From the NCBI GenBank assembly GCA_020186115.1, contig WSYJ01000019.1, forward strand, positions 1 to 64,000: a DNA stretch of 64,000 nt, in the 5' to 3' direction. The notes beneath the pieces are model-generated. The model saw only the letters and a program-made list of their open reading frames with translations, had not been told where the DNA came from and searched no databases. Position 1 is the stretch's first letter. Each line of letters begins with the position of its first letter. This document shows positions 1 to 9,842 of this stretch, piece after piece. Source of the stretch: Histomonas meleagridis. Lineage: Eukaryota > Parabasalia > Tritrichomonadida > Dientamoebidae. Made by a program: the position numbers and the translations under genes.

Positions 1-1116
1 AAATATTTGATCTTGAATAAATTGCTCGTTTAATTAAATCATTATCAAATAAATCATTAATTAGATTAATATTATCTTCTTCATTAAGTATTTTCTTAGC
101 TAAGAATTCATTAGAATTTTCCGAATTATTTAATGTTTTATAGGTTTCCCAATTCTTCCCATATTCTTCCATAAATTCTTCCGGATTTATTTCACATTCT
201 GTTGTAGTATTATTAGAGATATACCATTTGTAACATCTTCGCGGATCTTCCATATATAACCCTTGTATTAAATCTCTATATTTAATGTTTTTATTGTTAC
301 CAATTATTCTTTGATTTTCATTTATTTTGGTATTAATGAAATCTAATTTGTCACTTAAATTATCAATTGTATTATTTAATAAATTGATTATATCTTCTTG
401 ATTATAAATACTTCTTAATAAGTTATTAATTTCGTCCGGGAGGATATTGACTATCTTAATAACTATTTCCAAATGTTTATTAAATAAATTTTGTATTGCC
501 TGAGTTGGGGGTTTATGTTTGAGATCATAAAGTTTCCAAATATGTGTAACTAGTTTGCATAAATTGTGTGTTTCGATCTCTCGTTCATGAGCTCTTTCTC
601 TTTCTTCATTACTTCTAACAATAGTATTAGATCTATGTAACATTTTATTAATTGTTATTTTAAAGACATCTCTTAATTCTTCTCTAATTAGTAAATTAAT
701 TTTAGATAAACAACCTTCCCAAATATAATAATTTTTCGTCTTTCGGTCTATTATCTAAAGGTTTACAAATATTAATTAGAGGTTCAATTTTTGTCTTTAA
801 ATAAATTGTTAATCCTAGATCTAATCTTTCTACGATTTTTACCCCCAAATCTTTGGTAAAGAGACAAATTGAGATTCAAATTCATTATTTAAATCTGTCC
901 AAATTTTTAGTAACCTCAAGTAAATTATCTCTGTTTAAATCTTTTAATTTATTAAGATCAAAATCATTAGCCAATGATTTTGCATCAAAATTACGAATAA
1001 TTGGATTAATAAAATTATTGTCATCATTTATAATTATTGAATCTGGATTGATAATTGTATTATGATGTGTATTATTATTTTTTCTTTGTGATTCTCTTTG
1101 AATAATATTTCTCCTA
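1..1116 (-). pseudogene. RLE retrotransposon copy B, linker into RT
   Basis: No long open frame remains, but minus-strand translation in pieces follows copies C and D: an IWEGCLSKINLLIREE-like segment, a charged linker, LKWYI-type residues, and at the window edge LIKRAIYSRSN, which is where RT motif 0/1 begins in copy C (NIKHAIFSRSN). The region is decayed by frameshifts. Nothing else was recognised in this stretch. Confidence 0.55.
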
Positions 1117-2302
1117 TTATCTTCTCTTAAATGTCTTTTTTCTGATATTAATGATTTGTTCTTGATCTAAATCAATAGGATTTATTACATTAAGTCTATT
1201 TCTATCAGTTAAATTTCTTTGAGTGAAAACTAAATCTTCATAATCATTTAAATCCCTATTGATTTCTTCATCTTTATCCTGCAAGTCCATATACATTGTA
1301 GGTAAACATTTTATTCTATCATAAACTGAATGAATGCCTTCAATATTAATTAATTCATGTTGTTTTTTTTTTTTTTTTAAAATTCCTTTTGCATCTGAAC
1401 TCCAACAGACTTTACAATGTTTACACATATAACCTTCTCTAGGTGATAATATATCTAAGCAACTAGGAATTTTATTATTAAGCTTAGTATAAGCTATAAT
1501 AGTAGACCAAAACCAACCTATAGTATTTATATTTTCATCAAATTTTTTGATGTTTATGTGAAATATGAGAAATCAACGATTTATGTGCATTAGTGAAATA
1601 ATCGCAATTAGGGAAAGGACAAACTATAACATTGTTCCTATAAATGTCTTTCTCTAAATTATTCGAATTATTTAATATTAACCAAATTATATCTTTCTTC
1701 ATTAAGTTTTTAATACAATCATATAAATGATTTTTATCAGGTTTTAAACCATGTATTTTGTTCATATGATTATTTAAGACATTTCCTGTTTTAAATTCAT
1801 TCTCACATTGACATTGACATGGGAATTGGCCTGGTACACACCATTTCCCTTCTCTAATCATTATATGGATTAATGGTTGTTTAGCTAATGGTAAATTATC
1901 ATATTTCCAATTATTAAGTTCTTTTGTTGGTTTCCATTTATTAATTAAATCATGAATATTGTTTTTACTGACACATTTTTTAATATCTTCAATTAATTCA
2001 TCATTTTTATCTTCAATTTTTTGAACTAATTCATGTTCATTTTCTTCTTCATCATTATCAATTAAATTATTAATATTTCTATTAAGTGGAATATTAGTAT
2101 CTGAACTTGATTCTTCTTCACTAGGATTATCTTCCATATCTGATTTATCTGAAGTAGAAATTGTGAAATAGTTATTTAAGTTTAAGACTTTAGGAGTATG
2201 TTTATACATAATTTCAAATTCAGGAATATCAATATTTATCGTTCTTTTAATTGGGTTAAAACAAATCTCATTTTCTTCAATATTAACAATTTGAGTCTTC
2301 AA
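1117..2302 (-). pseudogene. RLE retrotransposon copy B, C2H2 zinc-finger region
   Basis: Two overlapping frames. The first (1538-2302) has an acidic Ser/Asp/Glu-rich stretch, then LAKQPLIHIMIREGKWC, then two C2H2 fingers: CQCQCENEF...HMNKIH and CPFPNCDYF...HISHKH. The second (1117-1428) carries a third finger-like CKHC motif. The frame break lies in an A6 run near 1546. N-terminal C2H2 fingers of R2-like elements bind the target DNA, so these are the likely site-recognition module for the tRNA-Asn target (family knowledge plus inference). The third finger is damaged, because a poly-T tract replaces the residues where copy C has an HNHC...H pattern. Confidence 0.75.
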
Positions 2303-2358
2303 CGTTTTGTTTACATCTATTTTAAGTTGTTCAATTAACGCTGTTTCTGTTTTATTCC

Positions 2359-3640
2359 CTAAAATAAACTTTCTACAAAAAGAGATTCAACAATAGGTTT
2401 TGTGGTTTTCTTAATAGCTTCTGGTATAATATGTAAAGATTCTACATCTGGGTTAATAGTTTTATTATTTAAATTCGGAATAATTTGTAATGAATCAACA
2501 TTCGAATTAATAATTTTATTGTTCATAACAGGTTTAACATTTAAAGAATCAATATTAGGATTAACTTCAACATTATTATACACAGGGTTTGCTTTTTACT
2601 GAATCTATTCCTGTATTTACTTGTATGTCATTAAATTTGGGAATTGCATGTACAGAATCAATGTTAGTTGTAATTATTTTCTCATTAAATTTTGGTTCTG
2701 CTGTTAAAGAATCAATATTAGTTGAGATTGTTCTTTCATTAATTATCGGATTAACTTCTAAAGAATCAACCTGAGTATCTACTGTTTTTTTTTTTTTTTT
2801 TTGATTCACATATAACGATTCAATAATTGGATTTGTAGTAATTGATTTCTCGATTGGTTTAACTGAATTGATTGAAGATTCACTATAATTAATTTGATTA
2901 AGTTGATTAAATTGATTCCTCGTCATATCTGTGAATTGTAACTCATTATGTATCATGTTGTGGTTAATTTGATTAATTGATCTTAAATCGATCTGACCAA
3001 TGTTATAGAAATGACATGTCGCCCATATATTTTGTGTGTTGTTATTAACTATTTCAACATTTAAATTAATAGCTTTCTGGATAAGATACTTATTTGCAAC
3101 ATTAAATATATTTTGAACTTTTGGATTATCACTATTTAACCGAAATGGTAATTCTCTAGGTCTGGTTGGTCCTACGAAAGTTCTTAAATCAAACACACCT
3201 CTCTCAATTTCGTCGGACGATGTGAGTCTTGGTGGAAAATTAAGGTTGATTAACAGGTTTCCTTCTTGAATAATGCATTGATTTCGGCATAAAACTAACC
3301 CTCTTTCTTCGTTGATAAATATTGGTAGTAAAAACGAAATATGTGGATCTGATGAAATAATTACCCATTGAGGTGGGACTCCTTCTTCTCCATATAAATC
3401 GGGGTTTGGGATTTGATTATAATGAATACCACTAACAAGAAGGAATTCTTGTTGAAGTGGTTCACCAAAATTAAAAATCAATTTCTGCTATCTTTTTTCT
3501 CGCAAATCTGAGGGGCTTCAGCAGGTGAAGGACATCGTCGTAGGTGCTTCTGTATAATAGGAGATCGTTCAAGTCGTTTACGAATTTCCGAATCGTCGAT
3601 ATAATTTATTGATCGAAATTTCGATTCGCCAAAAAGGGTA
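2359..3640 (-). pseudogene. RLE retrotransposon copy B, N-terminal and repeat region
   Basis: Three frames together match the N-terminal part of copy C: a basic, Arg/Glu-rich start (SEIRKRLERSP), then PLQQEFLLVSGIHY...PPQWVIISSD (copy C has PFQQEILLIRGRHY...PNWVIISSD). This is followed by about ten degenerate repeats of roughly 20 residues, each ending in a D/E-SL or EHKV-like core (for example TNIDSLTAEPKFNEKI). The repeats are probably an extended spacer before the zinc fingers; their function is unknown. Frames shift near 3480 and near 2580, and a poly-T run makes a lysine tract. No intact start codon is seen, since one frame only opens at a TTG after a TAG. Confidence 0.7.
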
Positions 3641-3718
3641 TCATTAGAGTGCCCTGGGAGAGTTATTTCCTAAAATCGGGTTCTCGGACGCAAAAAATCA
3701 ATATTCATGAAAAATCAA

Positions 3719-3738
3719 AAAAATCTCCTCCCGTGTGG
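3719..3738 (-). repeat. tRNA-Asn 3'-end target-site fragment between copies A and B
   Basis: On the minus strand this reads CCACACGGGAGGAGATTTTT, identical to the T-arm/acceptor 3' end and Pol III terminator of the tRNA-Asn gene at 52978-53051. It lies between the 3' end of copy A (ending AATGAATAAAAA) and the 5' end of copy B. No other part of the tRNA is present, so it is best read as the duplicated target site carried at the 3' end of one insertion and reused by the next. Confidence 0.85.
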
Positions 3739-3839
3739 TTTTTATTCATTGATTTAAAGCAATAAATTAGTTATTAATTAAAGATTAAAGTTAATCACTC
3801 GATGTGCTTTGACTTGTTAAGTTTGCAATATTAGGAACA

Positions 3840-4532
3840 CTAATTAGATTCGGGAACCGTTTCTTCACTGGAAGAAGAAATACACTCTAGTGTCATTTCT
3901 TCTGAAGTCAAAGCTTCTATATCTTCGGTTTCTGAATAACTATCGTTATCCAAAGACTCTGTGTTCTCACTTAAGTCGCTGGAAGATATCATTTCTTCTA
4001 TCTCTTCATTATTATTTACTAAATTCTTGTAATTCTTAAACATTAAATTCCTGGATTCTCTGAGCGTACTGATTAAAATTCTTTTAGCAAAACGTTTAAA
4101 ATTATTCTCTGAACCTGCGAGAGATTTTAACTCATTTAAAGATTTTTGATACCATGCACCTAAAGATGAGATAACAATAATAAATAGTTTAGTTTCTTTT
4201 CCTAATTGATTTTTAATTTCTTCACATAATAGTTTATATTTATCAATCTTTTGTTTATATCTAATTTCTAAAGAATTAATATCTTCTTCATTGAAGTCCC
4301 CATAAGGTATAGTAATCTCAATTAAATAAAAACAATCTTGTTCAGTGTACCAAATATCTGGTCTTAAATTGCTAATGTTACCTTGTAAAGTATGATTATT
4401 TTCATCTTTAATACTTGAATCTAAATGAATTATTGGTTTTCTTCCTGGTTTTGCTTTAATCATTTCTATAATTTCTCTAATAACTGAATCATGTCTTATT
4501 TTAAATGTATGTATAACTTTTTTTACAATCAT
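3840..4532 (-). CDS. Restriction-like endonuclease domain of RLE retrotransposon
   Basis: The frame overlaps the end of the RT frame by 32 bases. The core reads LRPDIWY...FYLIEITIPYGD, the PD...(D/E)xK-like signature of the R2-type restriction-like endonuclease, followed by KQKIDKYK and a conserved ISSLGAWY helix. The C-terminus is acidic and Ser-rich. In R2 elements this domain nicks the target to prime reverse transcription. An ATG at 4532 overlaps the A-rich tail of the RT frame. Copy C has the same domain in the same relative frame but no ATG there, so a fused product made by +1 frameshifting is as likely as separate initiation. Confidence 0.85.
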   Translation of the reverse strand: MIVKKVIHTFKIRHDSVIREIIEMIKAKPGRKPIIHLDSSIKDENNHTLQGNISNLRPDIWYTEQDCFYLIEITIPYGDFNEEDINSLEIRYKQKIDKYKLLCEEIKNQLGKETKLFIIVISSLGAWYQKSLNELKSLAGSENNFKRFAKRILISTLRESRNLMFKNYKNLVNNNEEIEEMISSSDLSENTESLDNDSYSETEDIEALTSEEMTLECISSSSEETVPESN

Positions 4533-6663
4533 TTAATTTGTGTCTTAAAGAATCTTGTTGACCACAGAAAGGACATAAATTATTATTATCATCATTTGCT
4601 AATCTTCTATGTTGACCTGTGAAATAACTATTGGTTCTAGCTTCTATTGTAAATTTAATTAAATCGTCTTCCATTTTACTAGAATATTGATTCATAAAAT
4701 AATTAGATAATTTACAATTCTCTAATGTTTTAAATGTATGACCTCTTAAAGGTAATAAAGTTAAGTTCTTAAAATGTTTAGAAGTATGAAATCCATTCAT
4801 CCATTTAAGGAAATCATTAGGAGTAATAACTAGTTTCGTTTCGATATCAGGAAAAGTAATTGTAATTTGATCTAAATTTCCTTCTTCTTGATTAGATTGT
4901 TCAAATTGTTCTTCTTCTTCATCTTTATAAAATAAGTCAATCTTAATGTTAGATCTTTTCAAAACAGAAATAACCCGGCTAAAAAGGTTTGAAGTTCCAG
5001 GTGTATTTCTTTTAAGATTTATATTGAAGATATCTTTAAATAAATCATTTTCTTTGATTTGTTTTTGATCGACATTTTTATACCTAAATTTCTTTTCTTC
5101 CCAACAAAGTGAACGAAATATATCTCTAAGTAAAATATCTTTAGAGAACCATAATCTAAGAAAACATGAAATAATTAAATCATCATATTTATCATTAAGA
5201 TCCTTTAAACCTGCACCTCCATCTTTCCATGCAGTGTAATAAAATTCTTTAGGTAATGAACTAACTTTTAAGTTTGAATTTAAAGCTGATCTAATTCTTT
5301 TATTTAAAAATTGGATTTCATTTCTTGAAGCTGAACCATTAATCAATACGTAATCTAAACTGGGTGTAATGAATCTTTTAATAGCATCAACCATTTGATT
5401 CCATTTCAAGGAAGAAGAACAGATGTTTTCAATATCTTCTAAAGCTTGATTTATTTTATATTTGAAGGATCTAAATTTCATATTTTTAGTTAATGCAGTT
5501 ATTATACCTAAATAAGTATTTCCTTTATTTAAATCTATCATAGGAATAAGATTGTTATCAATTTTGAACTTAGTAATAGCAGAAAAACGTTTATCATCAT
5601 GATTAATATAATTATAAGTTCTACATTTTTCTGGTTGAATTTTCATATTTACATATTTACAAAATTCTTCTACTATTTTAATTAAATTATTCATACCAAT
5701 TTCTGTATCAGATATCAGGATTAAATCATCTGCATAAGCTTGTGCACTAATTGTTTGTTTATTATAATGAAAACCATCTAAAACTTTTTCATTTAATTTT
5801 CTTAATAAAGGATCTAAACATAAATTGAAGGCTAAAGGTGAAAAAGGACAACCTTGTTTAACTCCACAATTAATAATAATTTCTTCTGAAGAACCTTTAT
5901 TAGGGATTTGAATTTTAGTTGATGAATTATTATAAGTTGCTTTAATTAAATAAATTATTTTATTATCATAACCTAATTGATCTAAAACTTTAAAAATTTG
6001 ATCATGAGGGATTGAACCAAAAGCATCTGAAAAGTCAATAGTAGTTAAATATATTGAACCTTCTTTTCTAGAAACATGTTGAATTAATTCGTTTATTAAA
6101 TTAATATGTTCAGTAGTACCATTAGGATGTTGCATAAAACATTTTTGATTTCTTGAAATGTAAGGATGAATATTATTTAATCTATGAAAAGCTTTAGATA
6201 AAATAACCATCCAAATTCTATAAATACTTGGAGCTATTGTTATGGGTCTCCATAAATGTGGAACATTTGGATCACCTTTTTTATAAAGCATAATAGTTTT
6301 ACCTAATTTTAACATTTCAGGACATTTATGAGATTTAATAACTATATCTGAAGTAATTTTTAACATTTTAACAGTATAATCATTACCAAGTTTCCATATA
6401 AAATTTGAAATTCCATCTGGTCCATGAGCAGATAAATTAGATCTTGATTTAATAGCTTCTTTGATAAGATTTTCATCAAATAATTCATTAATTAAAAATT
6501 CATTATCTTTGTTAGTTAAAATTTTAGAAATATTAAATTCATCTGAATTATTTAAAACTTTTTCTTGATTCCAATTTTTACCATATTCATTAATAAATTC
6601 TTCCGGTTCAAGGTTACATTCAGGTGAAGTTTTATTAGTAATATACCATTTAAGACATCTTCA
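4501..6663 (-). CDS. Reverse transcriptase of RLE retrotransposon (5'-truncated)
   Basis: Open frame running to the truncation point; an internal ATG at 6366 is not the real start. Motifs in order: GPDGIS (RT block 1); SWRPI-type block (HLWRPITIAPSIYRIW); FSDAFGSIPHDQ; KQGCPFSPLAFNLCLDPLL; and the catalytic QAYADDLILISD box with the YADD pair. A C-terminal CCHC-type knuckle follows (CPFCGQQDSLRHKLNDC). This copies element RNA at the nicked target (target-primed reverse transcription) in the nucleus. The frame ends at a TAA (4501-4503) immediately before the endonuclease domain, which continues in the +1 frame. Very likely a reverse transcriptase; activity not shown. Confidence 0.93.
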
Positions 6664-7023
6664 GGAAGCTAGACCGATCATCACGTACGTGTATCTTCGA
6701 CTCCATTGTCATGGATTGATTGACAAAATGTCTGGATATCAATGCCATTTATCGGATCGTTGTTACTTGAGTTCTTCTTGTTTTTAAAAATAAATCATTG
6801 AAAAAGTGGTAACGATACAATGGGGCACCCCCTCATATACACAACAAGAAAGTGACAAAATAAACTTATGAATTATTTAATACCAATGATTATATGAGTT
6901 TAATCAAAAAGTGAAAAGAATTAAAAATTCAGTACAAAGTACACTTTTTGATGAATCTCATATAAAATTATTTATTTACTCGTTGATAACACAAATATTT
7001 GTGTTAAAAGTAAGAGTTAGCAT
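6664..7023. other. Intergenic stretch with promoter-like inverted repeat
   Basis: No gene seen. Contains GAAAAAGTGGTAACGATA near 6796-6815 and an 11-base inverted repeat, ATCAAAAAGTG (6903-6913) and CACTTTTTGAT (6942-6952), separated by 28 bases. Both resemble the TCAAAAAGT/AACGATA module found elsewhere in the window. It separates retrotransposon copy A from a Helitron fragment. Confidence 0.5.
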
Positions 7024-7846
7024 TTAATCTGGTACACCATAAACTTCAATCATTGCATTTAATTCATTTTGTTTACGTAACCAATATGCTGGAAAAGCTG
7101 GATGATCATCTGGCCTTGCAATCATTTCAGTAAAGTTACGTTCAATTTTTGGCATTTGAATACGTTGCGTAATAATATTCCTATTATAAAATTGCGTTAC
7201 ACTAAATAAAACAATATTGTATAAATATGATAATAAAAAACTACCAAGTTTGCCACATCTTAATGAAGGGTGTGAAGATAATAAAAAACGTGCTTGTTTC
7301 CTTAAAGATGCATCAGGAATAATTGGGACAAAACCATCAGGAAATAACATTGGAAACATCATAAACCTAGAGCCTTTTCTAAGTTTACATAAATATAATT
7401 TGATTCATTACCTTGTTTGATTTTGATCCCGATTTTCCTAGATTAGATTAGTTAATGCATCAATAATATATTGTCGATCATTAAATATTACTCCTGTAAC
7501 TGATTCACTATGTGGTTATTGTTGATAATCAATCCTGCTAATGTAATCATGATGGCATTGAATTATTTTCAATATCTCGAGATATTGATGTTTTTCTTCA
7601 TCTGTGAGAATGGATGAAGGCATATTTAAAGCTAAAAACCCAGTTCCTTCTCTTCGTAAGCAAGCAATAAATTCTCCTTCTAAATGAGGAGATGAAATTA
7701 CATCAATATGATGGACAACTTGACCAAATGAAAAACAAATTGATATAATATTATTGAATTTAAATTTCTTCTCTGGGTTTAAATGAATAATAAAATCAGG
7801 AAAATCACTGAATCTTCTTAGATAATGATGATTTAAAAAAAAAAAA
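7024..7846 (-). pseudogene. Helitron Rep-like protein fragment
   Basis: Reading right to left: HHYLRRFSDFPDF..., HIDVISSPHLEGEF, an in-frame TAA, NYIYVNLEKALGL, a one-base frameshift, then MFPMLFPDGFVPII, SLRKQARFLLSSHPSLR and DDHPAFPAYWLRKQNEL. The YPLLFPxG-like block and the final block, matching the start of the Helitron Rep/helitron-like N domain (PF14214), are characteristic. It breaks off at VYGVPD, just before where the HUH endonuclease motif would be expected, so the nickase core is absent. It abuts the 3' end of the Maverick ATPase. A helicase fragment at 51990-52745 may come from the same family. Confidence 0.6.
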
Positions 7847-7848
7847 AT

Positions 7849-8651
7849 TTATTCAATTTTTATATTTTGTTTATTAACGTCAATAATCATTTTTTGATGA
7901 CCAGTTAATTTTTGATAAACTGAATAAATTTGATCTTTAGTATAAGACAATGGTATTTGAGCTAACATTTAACTTAATTGTTGCTTAGAGAAATTAGGAA
8001 ATATAAATATAGTACTTACATTAGCTTCAACTTCAGCAGGTAAAGATTTCCAAAATTGTACAGCGAAAAATACAGAACATTGAATATGAGCTAATTTAGT
8101 AAATAATTGATTAAAATAATTAGTAGGTTTTTTAAATAAAGGACTATTAGAAAAAAAAAAAAAAAAATATTATAGTATGTAAAGTTAAATTATTAAAATT
8201 ATTAATATATAATTTTTCAAATAATTCAGATATTTGATTATCTACTATTTTATTTTCCCAATGATTATTTTTAATTTCATTATAAAATTGTTTCCATTTT
8301 AATATATCTTTAACTATATCTTCTGCTTGATTTTCAGCTACATATAAAATTGGGATTTTAATTAAAGGTTTTAATGATTCAAATGTAGGATCATTTTCTA
8401 ATCCATTTTTATTAATATAAATTAATAAATGAGTTCTAGGACTAATATTACTAATTTTAATAATTTCTCTAATTATACATTGAGTTTTCCCACTTCTTTG
8501 TCTACCTACTGCTATATTTAAAGAATTATAAGGTACATTCACTTCTGGATGAATTTCACTTATTAATTCTTCATTTAATTTAGGTTTATTTTTTATATAA
8601 ACAATAAGCAATCATATTATCTAATGCATCAATATTAATATCGTTTTCCAT
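7849..8651 (-). pseudogene. Maverick 1 genome-packaging ATPase (FtsK/HerA-type), broken
   Basis: The start at 8651 (MENDINID) is supported by the matching start in the Maverick 2 copy. The Walker A box is GRQRSGKT (also in copy 2). The C-terminal part has FAVQFWKSLPAEV, IFPNFSKQQL and TKDQIYSVYQKLTGH, typical of Polinton A32-like ATPases that pump DNA into the capsid. Damage: one extra A near 8590 shifts the frame, a run of 17 A (8151-8167, poly-T in the coding sense) sits exactly where Walker B (IIFFDD-like) should be, and a TAA interrupts SKQQLS/MLAQ near 7968. The stop is at 7849-7851. Confidence 0.8.
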
Positions 8652-8690
8652 AAAATAAAATAATTTTATAAAATCAATTCATTATTATTA
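8652..8690. promoter_or_regulatory. Shared divergent promoter of ATPase and gene X
   Basis: Thirty-nine bases separate the two divergent start codons. On the plus strand TCATTATTATTAATGG gives an initiator-like TCATTA about 12 bases before the gene X start. The same gap length and nearly the same bases occur in Maverick 2 (40621-40659). The ATPase side has no clear TCA initiator. Confidence 0.5.
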
Positions 8691-9077
8691 ATGGAAGCTC
8701 TTTATACATGCTTTGCACAAGAATTTAAAGATTGTGATTTTAGTGCTATAAATATTAAACCTTCGTTTTCTATCGTTAAAAATGAAAATGTAATAACATT
8801 AACTGTAACTATATATAATAAATATCATAATTTATTAAAAAAACAAATTTATAAATTTATAGATGAAAAATATCATCCTACTATTAAAAATCCTTTACAA
8901 AATATAACACCTGAACAATTAGATCAAGCTTATCAAATATCTAAAATGGAATTATTAAATCAAATATTTAATAATGATTTAAATAAATATAATGCTTACT
9001 TAGGTTAATTAAATGTATTGCAACAATATGCTAATACATTAGCTCAGCAACAACAAACTCAAGAAGAAAACACTTAA
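8691..9077 (+). pseudogene. Maverick 1 gene X (conserved, unknown function)
   Basis: Starts MEALYTCFAQEFKDCDF, nearly identical to the Maverick 2 copy (40228-40620, minus). About 128 codons with one in-frame TAA at 9006-9008; the reading frame continues past it to a Gln-rich tail (NTLAQQQQTQ) and TAA at 9075-9077. No known domain recognised. The middle is basic and helical-looking (NLLKKQIYKFIDEKYHP). In both Mavericks it is paired head-to-head with the ATPase, suggesting a virion assembly or replication role, but this is only context. Confidence 0.65.
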
Positions 9078-9198
9078 AATGGAAATAATTATTAATAATA
9101 AAAAAATTGGTTAAGTCATTTTTTTATTAATGACTGAGGAGCTTTCCTAGCTCATTCCTTTTTAGGGCATTTGCGTGATAGTGGCGGACGTCCCCTAG

Positions 9199-9645
9199 TT
9201 ATTTCTTCATCGTCTTTCGGTCTTGGGGACATTTCGGACGAGACATTAATTCTTCTTGATCAGAATCAATGAAGCATTGCCTCAATTCTTCATAGGGTAC
9301 TTCAGGAAACTTTTCGACTCGTCTATCTTTGCTCATTAGTTTGAAGACATAGTCGAAACCTAAACAGAACTCTAGCCTTCATTATGCTGAATACTTTTTT
9401 ACTTTCTTCTCATAACTAGTAATATATGCTTTAACGAGGTAAAATATTTTGTTTCCACTTTCAACAGTACTGCTTTGGCTTCCACCGGGGGGCACTATGT
9501 CCAAATTATCCCATTGTGCCACGTTACCAAAAACACAAACTGGACTTATGTTATTCTCAGATATTATGGTTGATTTGCTGAATACCTTTCGTTCACCCTC
9601 GTTCTCGATGCAATCGTTCCTTTGCATGTTATCCAGTGAAGTCAA
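9199..9645 (-). pseudogene. Small cassette gene split by tandem in-frame stops
   Basis: ATG at 9645; 87 codons, then TAA TGA (9379-9384), then the same frame stays open for another 59 codons to 9199 (contains GFDYVFKLMSKD and VPYEELRQCF). Base and codon use is less AT-biased than the flanking Maverick genes. KIFYLVK recalls the chromodomain core strand, but the Trp that should follow is absent, so the family call is weak. A promoter-like module lies at 9761-9780. The gene lies between gene X and the truncated 3' end of polymerase B, at the same relative position as the chromodomain gene of Maverick 2. Confidence 0.5.
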
Positions 9646-9760
9646 TTGAATGCATACAATTTTGATATAATCTTACATGGCCAGGCTTTGAGAGATATAA
9701 AATAAAAAACATTTATTTTCAAAGTTACGCTCAAAAACCGTTAAGCATTTCGGTACTTTT

Positions 9761-9780
9761 CACTTTTTGAATGACGATAG
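9761..9780 (-). promoter_or_regulatory. Promoter-like CTATCGT..TCAAAAAGTG module
   Basis: Minus strand reads CTATCGTCATTCAAAAAGTG. The same spacing of ACGATA/TATCGT and TCAAAAAGT recurs at 35620-35650, 40067-40090 and 50385-50410. TATCGT/ACGATA resembles the Myb recognition element described for Trichomonas promoters (established knowledge). Its role here is inferred from position, about 115 bases upstream of the 9645 start. Confidence 0.4.
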
Positions 9781-9842
9781 AACTCTATATTCAAAAGCAA
9801 AAAAATTCAGAATAACGATACAAAATAACGATTGCACTTTAT

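Larger units (their letters stand above)
1..3716 (-). mobile_element. Non-LTR retrotransposon with RLE, copy B (5' half)
   Basis: Minus-strand 5' half of the same element family as copy A and copy C. Its 5' end lies directly after a tRNA-Asn 3' fragment. It shares the 5' leader of copy C (GATTTTTCATGAATATTG, then TTTTTTGCGTCCGAG), which fixes the element start near 3716. Reading right to left it encodes an N-terminal segment, a repeat region, C2H2 fingers and the linker into the reverse transcriptase. The window edge cuts it at the first RT block (SRSN). Several frameshifts, a poly-T run of 16 at 1363-1378 and one of 18 at 2785-2802 show it is dead. The family resembles R2/CRE/NeSL-type site-specific elements; the exact clade is not assigned. 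Confidence 0.85.
3739..6663 (-). mobile_element. Non-LTR retrotransposon with RLE, copy A (5'-truncated)
   Basis: The best-preserved copy of the element's catalytic half. Minus strand; 5'-truncated at about 6663, where homology with copy C stops and unrelated sequence begins. The 3' end is at 3739, just before the tRNA-Asn target fragment. It holds a 721-codon open RT frame with no internal damage, followed by the endonuclease in the +1 frame. 5' truncation with an intact 3' end is typical of target-primed reverse transcription. The 3' tail (3739-3839) is short and AT-rich and ends in AATGAATAAAAA. Confidence 0.9.
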
